From contig NC_081181.1 in NCBI RefSeq assembly GCF_029867415.1, positions 118,731,888 through 118,795,887 of the forward strand: 64,000 nucleotides of DNA, read 5' to 3'. Shown one piece after another: positions 21,189-33,023 of the stretch. The notes under the pieces are model-generated. The model did not search any database, was not told where the DNA came from, and saw only the letters and a list, made by a program, of their open reading frames with translations. Within the stretch, counting starts at the first letter, position 1, and the number at the start of each line of letters is the position of its first letter. Origin of the DNA: Vicia villosa (Eukaryota > Streptophyta > Magnoliopsida > Fabales > Fabaceae). The position numbers and the translations under genes are program-made.

Positions 21189-21738
21189 TAGGGGTGGCCA
21201 AATGGGTCGTGGCTCGCCATGCCGGCCCGCGCATCCGCCATAAAATGGCGGGTTGGGTTGGGATTTTGGATCCGCCGCCAACCAAAGCCCTTCCTGCCAA
21301 AACCCGTCGCCCTCCAATGCTCGCCCCGCCAAACCCATCGCCTGCCAAAGCCCGCCTCGCCTATTCGTTCAGCCTATCCCGCCTTATGTCCGCCCTTTTT
21401 TAGTTAATTCTAATAATTCCAATTCTTGATGGTTTACTTTATACATTTATTTGTGAATATATACATTTTTTATGTAAAATTTGTTTAAAAGATGCTTTAT
21501 AAAAGATTGTTCAAAAAATAAGTGAAAATTTTAATTGAAAAGTAAATAAATTCTATTAATCTAATAATAAAAAAATAAATTAATAAAAAAATAGACGGGC
21601 AAGCCCGCCGCCCGCCAACCCGCCACCTTGGTGGGGCAAGCTTGATTTTTAGGGTAATTTTGACTTAGCGAGCTTGCTCACCCCGCTATTTTTTTGGTGG
21701 GTTTAAGGCGGGGCGGGCAGCCCATTTTGCCATCTTTA
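21189..21738. mobile_element. hAT-type MITE with perfect 8-bp TSD
   Basis: 550 bp flanked by ATAAAAAG at 21181-21188 and 21739-21746. Terminal inverted repeats TAGGGGTGGCCAAATGGG and (reverse complement of the right end) TAAAGATGGCAAAATGGG match at 14 of 18 bases. Both ends are GC-rich (GCCGGCCCGCG, GGCGGGGCGGGC) around a very AT-rich centre. The overlapping ORFs at 21072-21407 are composition artefacts. No transposase. Confidence 0.85.
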
Positions 21739-22833
21739 ATAAAAAGAAATTTAAAAAGAATTTTAAATGAAAAATAAAAGAGAAAATAACAAAGTATACT
21801 CTAAACATTAAATAAATTGCAAATAAAATCACCATAGATTAGAAATAACCTTAGGATCATATATGAATTTTTAAAGATTTTTTAATACATGAAAAAAAAT
21901 TTAATCAAGAAAATAAGAGGAAATTAATGATTTAAAATAAAACATAAAATAAAATTCCCAAAAATTAACACAAGGTGTGAAATACTAAAAATGATTTTTC
22001 TGAATCTTTTGGGGTTTTTGGAGTTAAAATGAATTTTATATGAATTTTTGAAGTTAAATGAATAATATTAAAAAAGAAAATAAAAATCAGAAAATAACAA
22101 AAAAAGGAGGAGCGTTGGATGAGAGCTCATTAATTGATGTGGCACATCCTATGGCTCAGAGGCGCGCACTCGTGGTGGAATTTACTCAAATAAAGACATT
22201 AGATCTTAAATGAAACCAACCAATCAAATTAAAACAAATGGCAACATGTGATTAGACAAGGCATTTAATTTGTTTCAACAACCACAAACAGAGCTCCCAT
22301 CATCTTCTCTGACCATCCTCACTTGAGTTTTTTTTAGTTTGGTAACATGAGAAGCTGAGATTTATATCATTGTGTTCGTCTCTTCATCGACATCTCAACC
22401 AATAATGATCATCATAAATGTATTCATTCTAAATAGAGAGAATTTTGCAAAAAAGTTCAAAAATGAAAAACAAACTTCAACAAATACGAAAGGAAAATGC
22501 ATCAGTATAAAAAAATTGAACATCCAAAAATCATCAACATATTAAGAGCTACATTGTGGTATTGAGATTGAAGAAAATGGTTTCTTCTAACTACCTGTGT
22601 GAAGTGTGATGAAAAGAGAAAATCAAAGTAGTTGGTAGGAGAAATTTAGAGCACCTTAGAGCTTGATTTTTGTTGTGTTAGTTTCATATGAGAACGATGG
22701 AGCTAATGACACTCAGAAAATTGCTCGAAAAACCTTTGAAGTATGAAAACGAAGTCTGGAAAATTTGGTGATCAAGTGTGAATTTGAACAGAGGGGGCTC
22801 TCAAAGCATAGAAATAAAGCTGGTATGATCCTC

Positions 22834-22841
22834 TATTTATA
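22834..22841 (-). promoter_or_regulatory. TATA box of the minus-strand LTR remnant
   Basis: TATTTATA on the plus strand, i.e. TATAAATA on the minus strand, in the context expected for an Ogre-like LTR promoter. Confidence 0.5.
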
Positions 22842-24246
22842 GGGAGTGTGATGCAAGCTTCAAGCGTGTGGAATGATGGTGAAACGATTCAATTCGTGTG
22901 AAGATTTCAAGTGAGCAAAGTGTGACTCAAAGGTGACCAAAACACAGCCAAACTTTGTGTTTTATGAGTCAAATTGCTTCATAACACATCATAAATCACG
23001 TTTGAATCCAAAACATGTGCTAATTTGATCAATTAAGTGGGTTAAGTTGATAAAAAATTCTGACTGAAGTGCAAAATCAGATTTTATGTGACCATCTTCT
23101 AGCTTGTGTGGCAACTTGTACAAGTGGCTTTATGATCCCATTCTTTTTGAAATGTACTCACGTCATCACAAAGAGTGCAATGTGACAAGAAAGGTTACAT
23201 TTGGATGCTTGTGGAAAAAGTTACGACATCTGAAAGTTGGTAAAAAACAATGCTTAAAATTTAGAACTTTTTTAAGAACAAATGCCTCAAAATAACCTAT
23301 AACGCTTTCAAATCTTTCATGGCCTTCCAAGCACTTTTAGATTTTGATCCTTGAAGCAAACTTGTAGAGGACATCATGAATGAAATTGTGCAAAAATAAG
23401 AAATTAAAAAAATGTTGAATATTGAAGGAGTTGCGATCTTGGGAAGCTGGGCAAAATTCACTTTAATCCAAAAAATGACTTATAATGTTTCTCCAAGCAT
23501 AATTAGCTCTTGACTTGTGAAGAAAAGTTGTTGAGGATGTCAAAGAGAGTCACTTGCAAAAATAAGCACTAAAAATGTTGAACCATGAGCAAGTTGTGAT
23601 ACTTTGAACTTAGGCTTAAAAATGTTGACTTTTTCAAACTTCTTTGATCAAACTTGAATCTTTTCAACTTTTCTTGCAATCCAAGATACATTGATGCACA
23701 TATGAGCTCTTCATGATGTATTCTTGATTTATATTTGAATAAATGTGGCTAAATATTAAGGTTGCATGATGATGAAAGCATGGAAATAAACACATGAACC
23801 TTGACTTTCTTGAGGAACAAGCAATCAAATCTTTGGCGAATTCTTGACCAATTGAGTTTGAATAGTGCTTGAAGATGATATGACTAAGATTATAGTTCCA
23901 TCCTTGATGGATAAGCCTTGTTAATCAATGTTAACCACACTCTTGACTCTGATCAGATGAAAACCCTAACCGAGGGAACTTATTTGATCCACTTGTTTCA
24001 CACTTGCCCTTGCAGAATAAACAAAGGAAAAAATTAATATTTATGTATTTTGATTAGTAGTTAGTAAAACATAAGGCATATAAAGACAAAATGTTCAAGA
24101 TACACAGTGGGGTGCTTGGTGATCCCTACATAGGTGAGCTCAAAGATGAGAGAGAGTTGGGAGGTAACCAAGCATGTGATCTTGATGTAATTCAAAAGTA
24201 CATATGAGATGACATCTTAGGGGTAAAAATTAGAGTATGATAGAGA

Positions 24247-24264
24247 GGTCTGGCTCTGATACCA
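24247..24264 (-). other. Cassandra primer binding site
   Basis: On the minus strand TGGTATCAGAGCCAGACC, complementary to initiator tRNA-Met, two bases from the LTR end. It fixes the element's orientation. Confidence 0.8.
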
Positions 24265-24358
24265 TTTGTAACACCTGAAACTTCTTTCAGGATTACCGAC
24301 GGATCCCACAAATAAACACGGCTCTTTTCAATATGCTTTATCCTCACTCGTACATTTT

Positions 24359-24425
24359 CCAGGAAACTTCCTAGAAGGTAACTCATCCAAATACTACTTC
24401 AAGTTAAGCACGCTTAATGTGGAGT
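24359..24425 (-). other. 5S-rRNA-like segment within the Cassandra LTR
   Basis: On the minus strand the order AACTCC, TTAAGCGTGCTT, AAGTAGTA, GGATGAGTTACC, then CTAGGAAGT follows plant 5S rRNA from before the A box through the C box. Several substitutions (for example GGATGAGTTACC for GGATGGGTGACC) show it is the element's relic, not a working 5S gene. Confidence 0.8.
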
Positions 24426-24636
24426 TATTATTTATTAGGCTACTGAAAAGAAGATGCATCTTGTTAGTATAGGTAGTACCAATAAATCCTTTTAAGTCTT
24501 CCTTTAACCACACAGTTCCTTATGTGCACAACCTCAGAATCCTTCTCATTTCAATGTGAATTTAGAGACCACTCATCACCCTCTTATAACTCAAGTATTA
24601 CATGTTCTACACTCTCTTTTTGCCTTGGGTGTTACA

Positions 24637-26069
24637 AGGGCCACTATAGATTCCATTCTACCTAAGGCACAAATGACATTGGAGTATATAAGGCATATAA
24701 GGAATAGGGGGTCAGATATACCCTAATTTATTGATAGTATTTGTATTATGGAATATGGATAGTATAATGGTTTGTAATTTGTCACTCTGATAATATTATG
24801 GATTCTTGATTGATTCTAATATATGACATTTTAATATTATTACATCAGTATACGATTTAATTAATAAAAATTTTATTATGGTTGTTTGCTATGATATTAT
24901 AAATGGTCTATTACATCAGTATAGTTATTACATAAGTGTATTTCTTTAAAAAAATGGGTCAAATTTTACTACCTTAAGGGTGATAATAGAATTATACTTT
25001 CGTAAATTTTACGCAGATGCATCTCTGGACTAATTTAGGGCAAAATAAGGGCGTGGTTCACTTACGAAGAGAAGTGGTGTATATGGGATGTGTAGGGAAG
25101 TATACCTCTGGATTATTGAAGGCCAATTTTGGGTTTTTACATGGTGGCTCTTCACCAATAAGGGTGGGAAGAGAAACCCCCAAAACTTTAGGCATCTATT
25201 TGGACATTTTGGACATGTTGTTCTCGTGCAATATTCGGTAAGATATATCTTAGTTGTTTGTTTGGTTGACTAGTTTGATAAGAAGATATTTTGGCCAATT
25301 TATACTTAAGATAATATTCTCAACCATAAAGTGAATAAGTGAGATATTGCAGGTTTGAACTCGTTTCTGTGTAGTCAAATGCCTCTACACAACTACTAAC
25401 TGAGATAGCTTATAAAATAATATTTCCATTTTTAATCAAGTGATCACATTGAAAAAGAGATATTGTCTTTTATTTTTGGATTTCTACACTAGTCCAAAAA
25501 TTGTACAATATTAAAGAATGAGAAATTATTTTAAAAGGTATAAAAAATCATTGAAAGCAATAAAGAAAAACAAAATTATATATTATAGAAGGACTCAATG
25601 TCAACAACCATGCATTTTACATATAACGCTTTTATGTCTTCCCTTTCTCCAATTGTCTCCTGATTTAGACATATACTCTAAAAAAACCTTACACAAATCC
25701 TCCACACTTCTTGAAAATATCATCACGAAATTCCAAATTTTTATAACTTCTCCACTGCAAGAAGTTGGCTTAGCTTCCATGGTCAATCAAAAATCGAATG
25801 ATCTTGAAATCACCCATTACACTATATATTATTATCAAACTATCCACCTGTAAGTGAATTTATTATAAGTCTTTAACTTTAAACATAACAGTGACAATCT
25901 TCAATGTTTAGGTTTTCTACACAACTCCATATTAAGAATGACCTTGAGTAGCACTTTCGAGCTAACTTTGAGGTTCCTACACCCACAAACCATATTGCAA
26001 TGTAGTTACTGATACCCATAGTTCTTTCTCAGACTTAATCATGCATCTAGTTTCTTTTTTTAAGGGTTA
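24637..26069. other. Unassigned AT-rich stretch
   Basis: No domain, LTR pair or RNA gene recognised. Small ORFs at 25017-25241 and 25518-25853 lack motifs and look like chance frames. Confidence 0.4.
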
Positions 26070-26074
26070 TGAAT

Positions 26075-26568
26075 TGTTGTGAAAAACGATACCAATAACA
26101 AAGTATAATAGGGAATTAGGGAACAGAAGAAGAGGAACACAAGAATTGGTTATAACTGCTATTCTTTCACTTTCTCTTAAAACAAGATTACAAGTTTACA
26201 AGAATAAAAAATAACCTCTCTCACCCTAAATTAGGATTTGCAGCTTAGCAATGATGAGAGACTAGTATGCTATTTATAATAAAACCTAACATACTAACTA
26301 ATGGGCTTTTTCCACAAGGCCCATTACACAAGCCAACTTAATAAACAAGCTAACTTAACAAATTAGGGTTTAAACACTAAAACCTAATTTAACATGCTAA
26401 CAACCCTAGCATCTTCGACATCTGCATGCTCGACCCATCTTCGACTACAGCATGCACACTTCGACACCAGCATGTGAGCAACCCTTCGACTTCATGCTTA
26501 ACTCTGTCGGACTGTCGAACCAAGAAGCTACCCTTCGATAATACTAGAGTTCGATCCAATATCTCACA
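26075..26568 (-). repeat. 3' LTR of copia element F
   Basis: 494 bp, TG...CA ends read on the minus strand, bounded by the TSD on the left. A TATA-like ATTATAAATA lies at 26271-26280 on the minus strand. Confidence 0.95.
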
Positions 26569-26585
26569 AATCTCCACCTTGGACC
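26569..26585 (-). other. Polypurine tract of copia element F
   Basis: On the minus strand CCAAGGTGGAGATT directly precedes the 3' LTR, the normal copia arrangement. Confidence 0.8.
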
Positions 26586-26610
26586 TAACTCTACAACGTC
26601 AAGGAACAAA

Positions 26611-29600
26611 CTAGCTTTCTTCATGCAGCTTTATCAACTGCATACAGTGGAAAAATTTGCAACTCGGCAATGTCTTGGTGATCATATCAGCAGCATTGTC
26701 TTCAGTCGAAACCTTCAGCACTTGGACTTCTCCACGCTCGATTACTCCTCTGACGAAATGCAGCCTCACATCAATGTGCTTAGTTCGCTCATGATAGGCT
26801 GAATTCTTCGACAAGTGTATTGCACTTTGACTATCACATTTAACAGTGATACCTGGACCTTGAAGTTTCAGCTCCTTCGCAAAACCTTCAAGCCACAATG
26901 CTTCTTTCACAGCTTCAGTTAGGGAAATATACTCCGCTTCAGTGGTTGATAGAGCAACAACCTTCTGAAGTGTTGCTTTCCAACTAATTGCAGTGCCAAA
27001 CATAGTGAAAACATATCCAGAAATAGATTTTCTGGAATCCATACAACCTGCATAATCAGAGTCGACATATCCTTCTATTACTGCTTTACTATCTTCACCC
27101 AAGGCTCCACCATAAATTAGGACTCTATTCAGAGACCCATTTATGTACCTTAAAATCCACTTCAATGCTTGCCAGTGAGCCTTTCCAGGGTTCGCCATGT
27201 ACCTGCTTACAAGACTTACTGCATATGCTATGTCGGGTCTAGTACAAACCATAGCATACATCAAAGAACCAACTATATTAGCATACGGAATGCTATTCAT
27301 ATAGGCTCTTTCGACATTAGTACTGGGACACTGATCAATACTTAGCTTGAATTGAGGGTTTGTTGGAGTCACAACTGGCTTCGAATTCGACATACCAAAC
27401 TTTTCAAGAATCTTCCGTAGATATGCCTTTTGGGATAAGCATAACTTCGACTTCTTTCTATCTCTTCGAATGTCAATTCCAAGAATCCTGGAAGCAGCTC
27501 CCAGATCCTTCATATCGAACTCCTTATTGAGTTCAGCCTTCACCCCCGTCACATCTTCAACATTGTTGCTTGCTATGAGAATATCATCCACATAAAGCAA
27601 CAAAATAACAAATGAATTACCAGATCGAAATCTGAAGTAAACGCAGTGGTCGAACTGACTTCTAATGAAACTTATGCGTGCCATGAACTTGTCGAATCTC
27701 CTATTCCACTGTCGAGGAGATTGTTTCATCCCATACAAAGATCTCTTTAACTTGCACACATAATCTTCCTTCCCCTTTTCGACATACCCTTCAGGTTGCC
27801 TCATCAGGATCGTTTCATCTAAATCACCATACAAGAACGCAGTCTTCACATCCATCTGTTCCAGTTCAAGATCGAACTGTGCCACCATGGCAAGCAACAT
27901 TCGAATGGACCTATGCTTCACAACAGGAGAGAACACATCATTGAAGTCGACACCTTCTTTCTGAGTGAAACCCCTTGCAACTAACCTTGCCTTGTATCTT
28001 TTCGACGTCACTCCTTCAATTCCTTCCTTAACTTTGAAAATCCATTTACAGCTGACTAACCTTGCCCCAGCAGGTTTCTTGATCAGTTCCCAAGTATGAT
28101 TATCATGAAGAGATTTCATCTCATCATCCATGGCCTTCAACCATTCAGTCTTATTTCGACTCCTCATAACTTCCTTGTAGTCTCTAGGTTCTTCGTCTAG
28201 AACCTCACTTGCAGAGATTAAGGCATAAGCTATAAGATCTGCATATCCAAGTCTCTGAGGTGGCTTGATGACTCTTCTCGACCTATCTCTCGACAATAGG
28301 TAGTCATCATCAGTTTCCTCAACTTCCTCAGCATCTTCTGCTTCTTCTTCGACTTCATCAGGGATATGCAATTCAGCATCAACATGCTCCACCTCAACAG
28401 GAATCTCTACCTGTTCCAGCTCTTCGTCAGATGTTTCTGTACTTCGACCAACATCATCAGTTTTCTTAAAAGCCATTTCAGCTTCATTGAAAACTACATC
28501 TCGACTGGTGATACACCTCCTGTGACCTGGCTCTAGGCACCATAGCCTATAAGCTTTGACTCCTTCAGGGTATCCCATGAACATGCATTTCAGAGCTCTA
28601 CGTTCGACCTTGTCTTGCCTAATGTGAGCATAGGCTACGCAGCCAAATACTCTCAGTTTGTCGAGATCTGGTGGATGTCCCGACCAAACTTCTTCAGGTG
28701 TCTTCATATCTAACGCTGTCGAAGGACATCTGTTTATCAGATATGTTGCTGTCAAAACAGCCTCAGCCCAGAACACCTTTGTTAACCCCGCACTAGTCAA
28801 CATGCATCTGACTCTCTCCAAAATAGTTCGATTAAACCTTTCAGCCAAACCATTTTGCTGTGGAGTACCTGCAGTAGTTCTATGCCTTGCAATACCAGAG
28901 GCAGCACAAAAACTGTCGAATGCCTCATTGCAAAATTCAAGGCCATTGTCGGTTCTCAACCTCTTGACCTTTCTGCCAGTCTGATTTTCAACCAGAGTCT
29001 TCCAACTTTTGAAATTCTCAAAAGTTTCATCCTTAGTCTTCTGGATGAATACCCATAATTTTCTGGAATAATCATCTACTATGGATAGAAAATACCTTGC
29101 TCCTGAATGTGATGGACACCTTGCAGGCCCCCAAAGATCAGCATGGATGTAATCAAGGAATCCATGTGTTCTTTGTTTGCCTTTGTTGAACTTCACTCTA
29201 CAAGATTTTCCAAGTACACAGGGTTCACAAAACTTCAGCTTTTCGACTTTGTCTCCACCAAGCAGATTTTGTTTCCCTAATTCGACCAGACCCCTTTCAT
29301 TGACATGGCCCAATCTCATGTGCCAGATTTCTGTTTTCGACAAAGGTTTCGTGGATGCAACATTTGTCGAACCACTTACAACTTCAGCCTCAAGGGTATA
29401 CAAGCCTTGTTTCTTCACGCCTCTCAAGACTTCCTTCGAACCCTTCATGACTCTTAGGATACTTTTCTCTCCTTGGAAAACATATCCTTTCTTGTCGAAT
29501 TCACCAAGAGAAAGCTGATTTCTCTTCAAATCAGGAACATACCTGACTTCAGTCAACAACCTTATTGACTCATCATGGAGCTTGAATCTCACAGATCCAA

Positions 29601-30576
29601 CACCTACAATCTTGCAGGCCTTGTTGTTTCCCAGCAATACTGATCCACCATCTTGATCACATAATTCCTCGAACAAGTCTTTGTTTGGAGTCATGTGCCA
29701 AGTGCAACCTGAATCCATAATCCACTCCTTCTTAGAGTCACTGCTTGAAACCACAAGAACATCAGATGATTCGAAATCATCTTGAACAATGGCAGCGTTG
29801 CCATTATCCTTACCTCCATGATATTTCAAGCGTTCAGGGCACACCTTTCTTGTGTGACCCTCCTTCTTACAATGGTAGCATCGAATGCCAGATGCTTCGC
29901 CACTGTAAGTCTTCGACTGGCTTTTGCCTTTCTTCTTGTCGAACTTACCATCCTTTCGTAAGAGTTTTCCTTTAACGGCCAAACCTTCGCCAACAGTCGA
30001 AGGTTTATGCTCCTTTCGTTCATTCAAGTCCTTAGAGTACAAGGCTGATTGAACTTCTTCAAACGCCAGGGACTCCCTTCCATACACGAGAGTTTCTTTG
30101 AAGTGAGCATGTGATCGAGGCAAAGAACACAGTAGTAACAGCGCTTGATCTTCATCATCGATCTTCACATCAATATTTTCAAGATCAAGAATCAGCTTGT
30201 TGAACATATCCAACTGCTCAGCCAATACTTTGTCTTCAATCATCTTGAATGAATACAAAGCTTGCTTCAGGTAGAGTCGATTTACCAGCGATTTGGTCAT
30301 ATACAAACTTTCAAGTTTCACCCATAACCCTGATGCCGTCGTCTCCTTTGATACCTGCCGGAGAACCTTATCACCAAGGCTCAACAAAATTGCGCTGTGT
30401 GCTTTCTCGATCATATTCGTCTTCTCCGCTGCCGTCAATTCTGCATTCATGGCTGCCTCTCCCTTCAACGCTTCCAAACAACCCTGCTGAACCAGTAGGG
30501 CTTTCATCTTCAAGCGCCACAGACCGAAATCATTCACTCCGGTGAACTTTTCAATCTAATACTTTGTTGAAGGCAT
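26611..30576 (-). CDS. Gag-pol polyprotein of copia element F, with a stop at codon 7
   Basis: An open frame of about 1,308 codons follows a natural-looking ATG at 30576, but the seventh codon is TAG (30558-30556). Residue numbers here count from the GTG at 30537. Gag occupies about 1-240, with CCHC knuckle CYHCKKEGHTRKVC near 225. Protease has WIMDSGCTWHM near 275. Integrase has an HHCC zinc region near 410-455 and D-D-E residues in HADLWGP, RTDNGLEF and AERFNRT (470-570). RT has MDVKTAFLYGDLDE and YVDDILIAS (about 870-1000). RNase H has EGYVDSDYAG and STTEAEY (about 1150-1300). Products would form particles, reverse-transcribe and integrate the element. The early stop could be read through, bypassed by a downstream start, or make this copy defective. 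Confidence 0.9.
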
Positions 30577-30601
30577 CTTCTCCACGCTCACCGCACCAAT
30601 T

Positions 30602-31095
30602 TGTTGTGAAAAACGATACCAATAACAAAGTATAATAGGGAATCAGGGAACAGAAGAAGAGGAACACAAGAATTGGTTATAACTGCTATTCTTTCACTTT
30701 CTCTTAAAACTAGATTACAAGTTTACAAGAATAACAAATAACCTCTCTCACCCTAAATTAGGATTTGCAGCTTAGCAATGATGAGAGACTAGTATGCTAT
30801 TTATAATAAAACCTAACATACTAACTAATGGGCTTTTTCCACAAGGCCCATTACACAAGCCAACTTAATAAACAAGCTAACTTAACAAATTAGGGTTTAA
30901 ACACTAAAACCTAATTTAATATGCTAACAACCCTAGCATCTTCGACATCTGCATGCTCGACCCATCTTCGACTACAGCATGCACACTTCGACACCAGCAT
31001 GTGAGCAACCCTTCGACTTCATGCTTAACTCTGTCGGACTGTCGAACCAAGAAGCTACCCTTCGATAATACTAGAGTTCGATCCAATATCTCACA
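30602..31095 (-). repeat. 5' LTR of copia element F
   Basis: 494 bp and near-identical to the other LTR. The inner boundary at 30601 should be followed on the minus strand by the PBS. It reads TTGGTGCGGTGAGC, which does not match the usual initiator-Met PBS (TGGTATCAGAGC). Confidence 0.95.
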
Positions 31096-31339
31096 TGAAT
31101 TTTTTTGGGGTGGTCAATTAAGAGACTTATAGACTTGTGCATGTCATTGCTTATAAGCTTATTCTTGCCTCCCAATTTACACACTTTCCCAATCGGCTGA
31201 ACCAGCCTGGACGAAGATCATCAACACTATTTCTTTATCTTAGAATGTTAACCCTTATAGTTTATCACAATAGCTATGTTGAAAATTCCAAGGTAATATG
31301 GTGATAATTTTATTTTAAAAGAGTACTTATGAAAATTGT

Positions 31340-31780
31340 GAATCAATGATATTGAGTTGGGACAATTGGATGTCAAAACAAACTTCTTACATGGAGACCT
31401 TGACGAAACAATCTACATGGAACAACCTGAAGATTTTATAGAGAACAAGTCTAAATTGTTTTTATTAATGAAATAGTTGTATGAGTTGAAGTAAAATCCA
31501 ATAAAGGATATCTTTGTTTTAGTGAATTTCTTCTTAACAATGGTTTTGTGAGAAGTGATTGTAATAGTTCTAAATACATATTGAATTGGAATAAGTCATT
31601 TTCTACCTTATTCCATAGGTTGATGATAATTTGATGGTAAACTCTAGCAAATAAGTGATCAGTAAGCTCAAGAGACATGATCAATTCGAATGATATTTTA
31701 GTGGAGAGAGTTATTTTAGAAGAAAATCCAATATATATGTGTTCACCAAGTCATTGCCTAAATAAAGTTTGTCGAAGAAT
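31340..31780 (+). pseudogene. Old copia reverse transcriptase relic
   Basis: The translation around 31350-31470 reads LGQLDVKTNFLHGDLDETIY followed by an acidic MEQPEDF-like segment, the copia RT block just before the YVDD region. Stops and shifts follow immediately, and later sequence matches only patchily. No LTR is attached. Positions 31101-31340 and 31780-32020, including T-rich low-complexity DNA at 31949-32002, show nothing else. Confidence 0.65.
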
Positions 31781-32020
31781 GATTCAAATTTGGAGAAAGC
31801 ACTAAAGTGGTTGATGGGGAAATTGTCATCAATATCATTTTCGAGGCAAGACTTCTGGAAGTGTGTTTTAAAATTATAAGTTTTTCAAAAAAAATGGTCT
31901 TTCGACCATGCCTCATGCACCTGACACACGCAGAGGCTCCCAAGGTGTATTTTTTTTTTGTTTTTTTAAATCCTCACTTTTTTTGTTTTTTTAAATCTCC
32001 TTTTTAAACAACACGTGAAG

Positions 32021-32956
32021 TGTTAGGACTTTGTTTGTTGGCTGCATTTTGGTAAACACAATATGTTGGACAAGATGTCGTAAACATGATGCTACGACAT
32101 TCTAGTCTGTGATGTTTCTAATTTTGGAAGATCATTAACAAATGTTCCAGAAGATTTGTGTTGTTATTTGTGGAGCAATACATTGAAGAATGGATTCTTT
32201 GATGATTTGTTTCAAAGCTGAAGAGATATCATAATATTTGATTTTCTTGATTGATGTTAAAACCTTTTGCCTTGCATTTTAAGATTTGATTTGATTTGCA
32301 GAAGGTTATCACCAGATTGAATATCCAAGCCCAATGGTTGTACTGATTTATAAAAGGAGAAGACTTAACATAAAAAGTGCATGAAGAAAAATAAGGATTA
32401 GTATTGTTGCCAGAATCTTAGGGTTTTGGGAATCTTTTTAGAGTTATGTGTTTTTATATATGTCACTCATGTATCTTTTGATGCATAAAGCTTGAATGAT
32501 TGTTCATTATTCATTTTCAATCACTCATGAGCTTTTAAGCAAAGAGTGTATTGTGTGTAATTTGAAGTATGTCTTCTATCAATTGTTTTTGTTGTTAACA
32601 ATCACATGTGTGTGAATCACGGAAGAGAGAGGGGATTTCATATCTAGAGGTGTCCTAGGTAGAAGTTACACAAGGTAGGTATTAGGAGATAAGTTATAAA
32701 GTAGGGTTGTTTAGCTTTGAACTAATACTATCATAGTGAATTTCCTTCTTGGCTTGGTAGCCCCCAAAGTAGGTGAGTTGCATTGAAATGGGTTAACAAT
32801 TAATTGTGTCTTTTACCTTCTGCTCTTTAATCGTGCATAACTATTCTTTTGGTAAAACTTTTATGTCAGCAGATGATGTCTTAAAATTGTTCTTGACATT
32901 GTGTTTTGGTGTTGGGACATCATTTTTGACATCTAATTGTAAGTTCCAGAATTTCA
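32021..32956 (+). repeat. 5' LTR of copia element G
   Basis: Starts TGTTAGGACTTTG and ends CCAGAATTTCA, two bases before the PBS. A TATA-like TTATAAAA lies near 32349. The first ~200 bp align with 36912-37115 and the rest with 39044-39754. Confidence 0.85.
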
Positions 32957-32958
32957 AA

Positions 32959-32974
32959 TGGCATTAGAGCAGGC
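32959..32974 (+). other. Primer binding site of copia element G
   Basis: TGGCATTAGAGCAGGC, a mutated form of the initiator tRNA-Met complement TGGTATCAGAGC, two bases after the LTR. Confidence 0.8.
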
Positions 32975-33023
32975 ACCTAGTTCTGTTTTTGGGTGAGCTC
33001 TAAGGAAGATACTTTATGGTACT

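Larger units (their letters stand above)
20411..24060 (-). mobile_element. Ogre/Tat-like LTR remnant, minus strand
   Basis: Read on the minus strand this stretch resembles LTR A in layout: a TATA box (22834-22841), then about 680 bp downstream a GCGCGC-type segment with sequence about a weather-like run of CATCCAACGCTCC (22100-22170), which LTR A has at 8995-9110, and an AT-rich tail. No gag or pol is attached. It is interrupted by a hAT-type MITE at 21189-21738. Both ends are approximate, and a solo or truncated LTR is the likely nature. Confidence 0.5.
24070..24636 (-). mobile_element. Cassandra TRIM element fragment, minus strand
   Basis: An LTR at 24267-24636 has ends TGTAACACC...GGTGTTACA and contains a 5S-rRNA-like block. 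On its inner side lies a tRNA-iMet-type primer binding site (24247-24264), followed by a short noncoding internal stretch to about 24070. The second LTR is not recognisable, so the copy is truncated. Cassandra is a small non-autonomous LTR element whose LTRs carry a 5S RNA promoter region. Confidence 0.8.
26075..31095 (-). mobile_element. Complete Ty1-copia retrotransposon F (5.02 kb)
   Basis: Two 494-bp LTRs flank one long polyprotein ORF. The target site TGAAT is duplicated exactly at 26070-26074 and 31096-31100. The LTRs differ at four positions (99.2% identity), indicating recent insertion. On the minus strand the LTRs start TGTGAGATATTGG and end CACAACA. All copia domains are present in the order gag, protease, integrase, RT, RNase H. 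The element interrupted a T-rich AT-rich site next to an older copia relic. The only visible lesion is a stop near the N-terminus of gag. Confidence 0.95.

Noticed and set aside
21072..21407. Several overlapping ORFs on both strands
   Set aside because: They lie over the GC-rich end of the hAT-type MITE; long frames are expected there by composition.
24359..24425. Possible 5S rRNA gene
   Set aside because: Only part of 5S is present, with substitutions in the promoter boxes, inside an LTR with PBS; it belongs to Cassandra.
25017..25853. Small ORFs as possible genes
   Set aside because: Low complexity or no recognisable features; codon content looks random.
30535..30537. GTG start for the copia polyprotein
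   Set aside because: A non-ATG start is only a bacterial-table artefact here; the natural ATG is at 30576, with a stop at codon 7.
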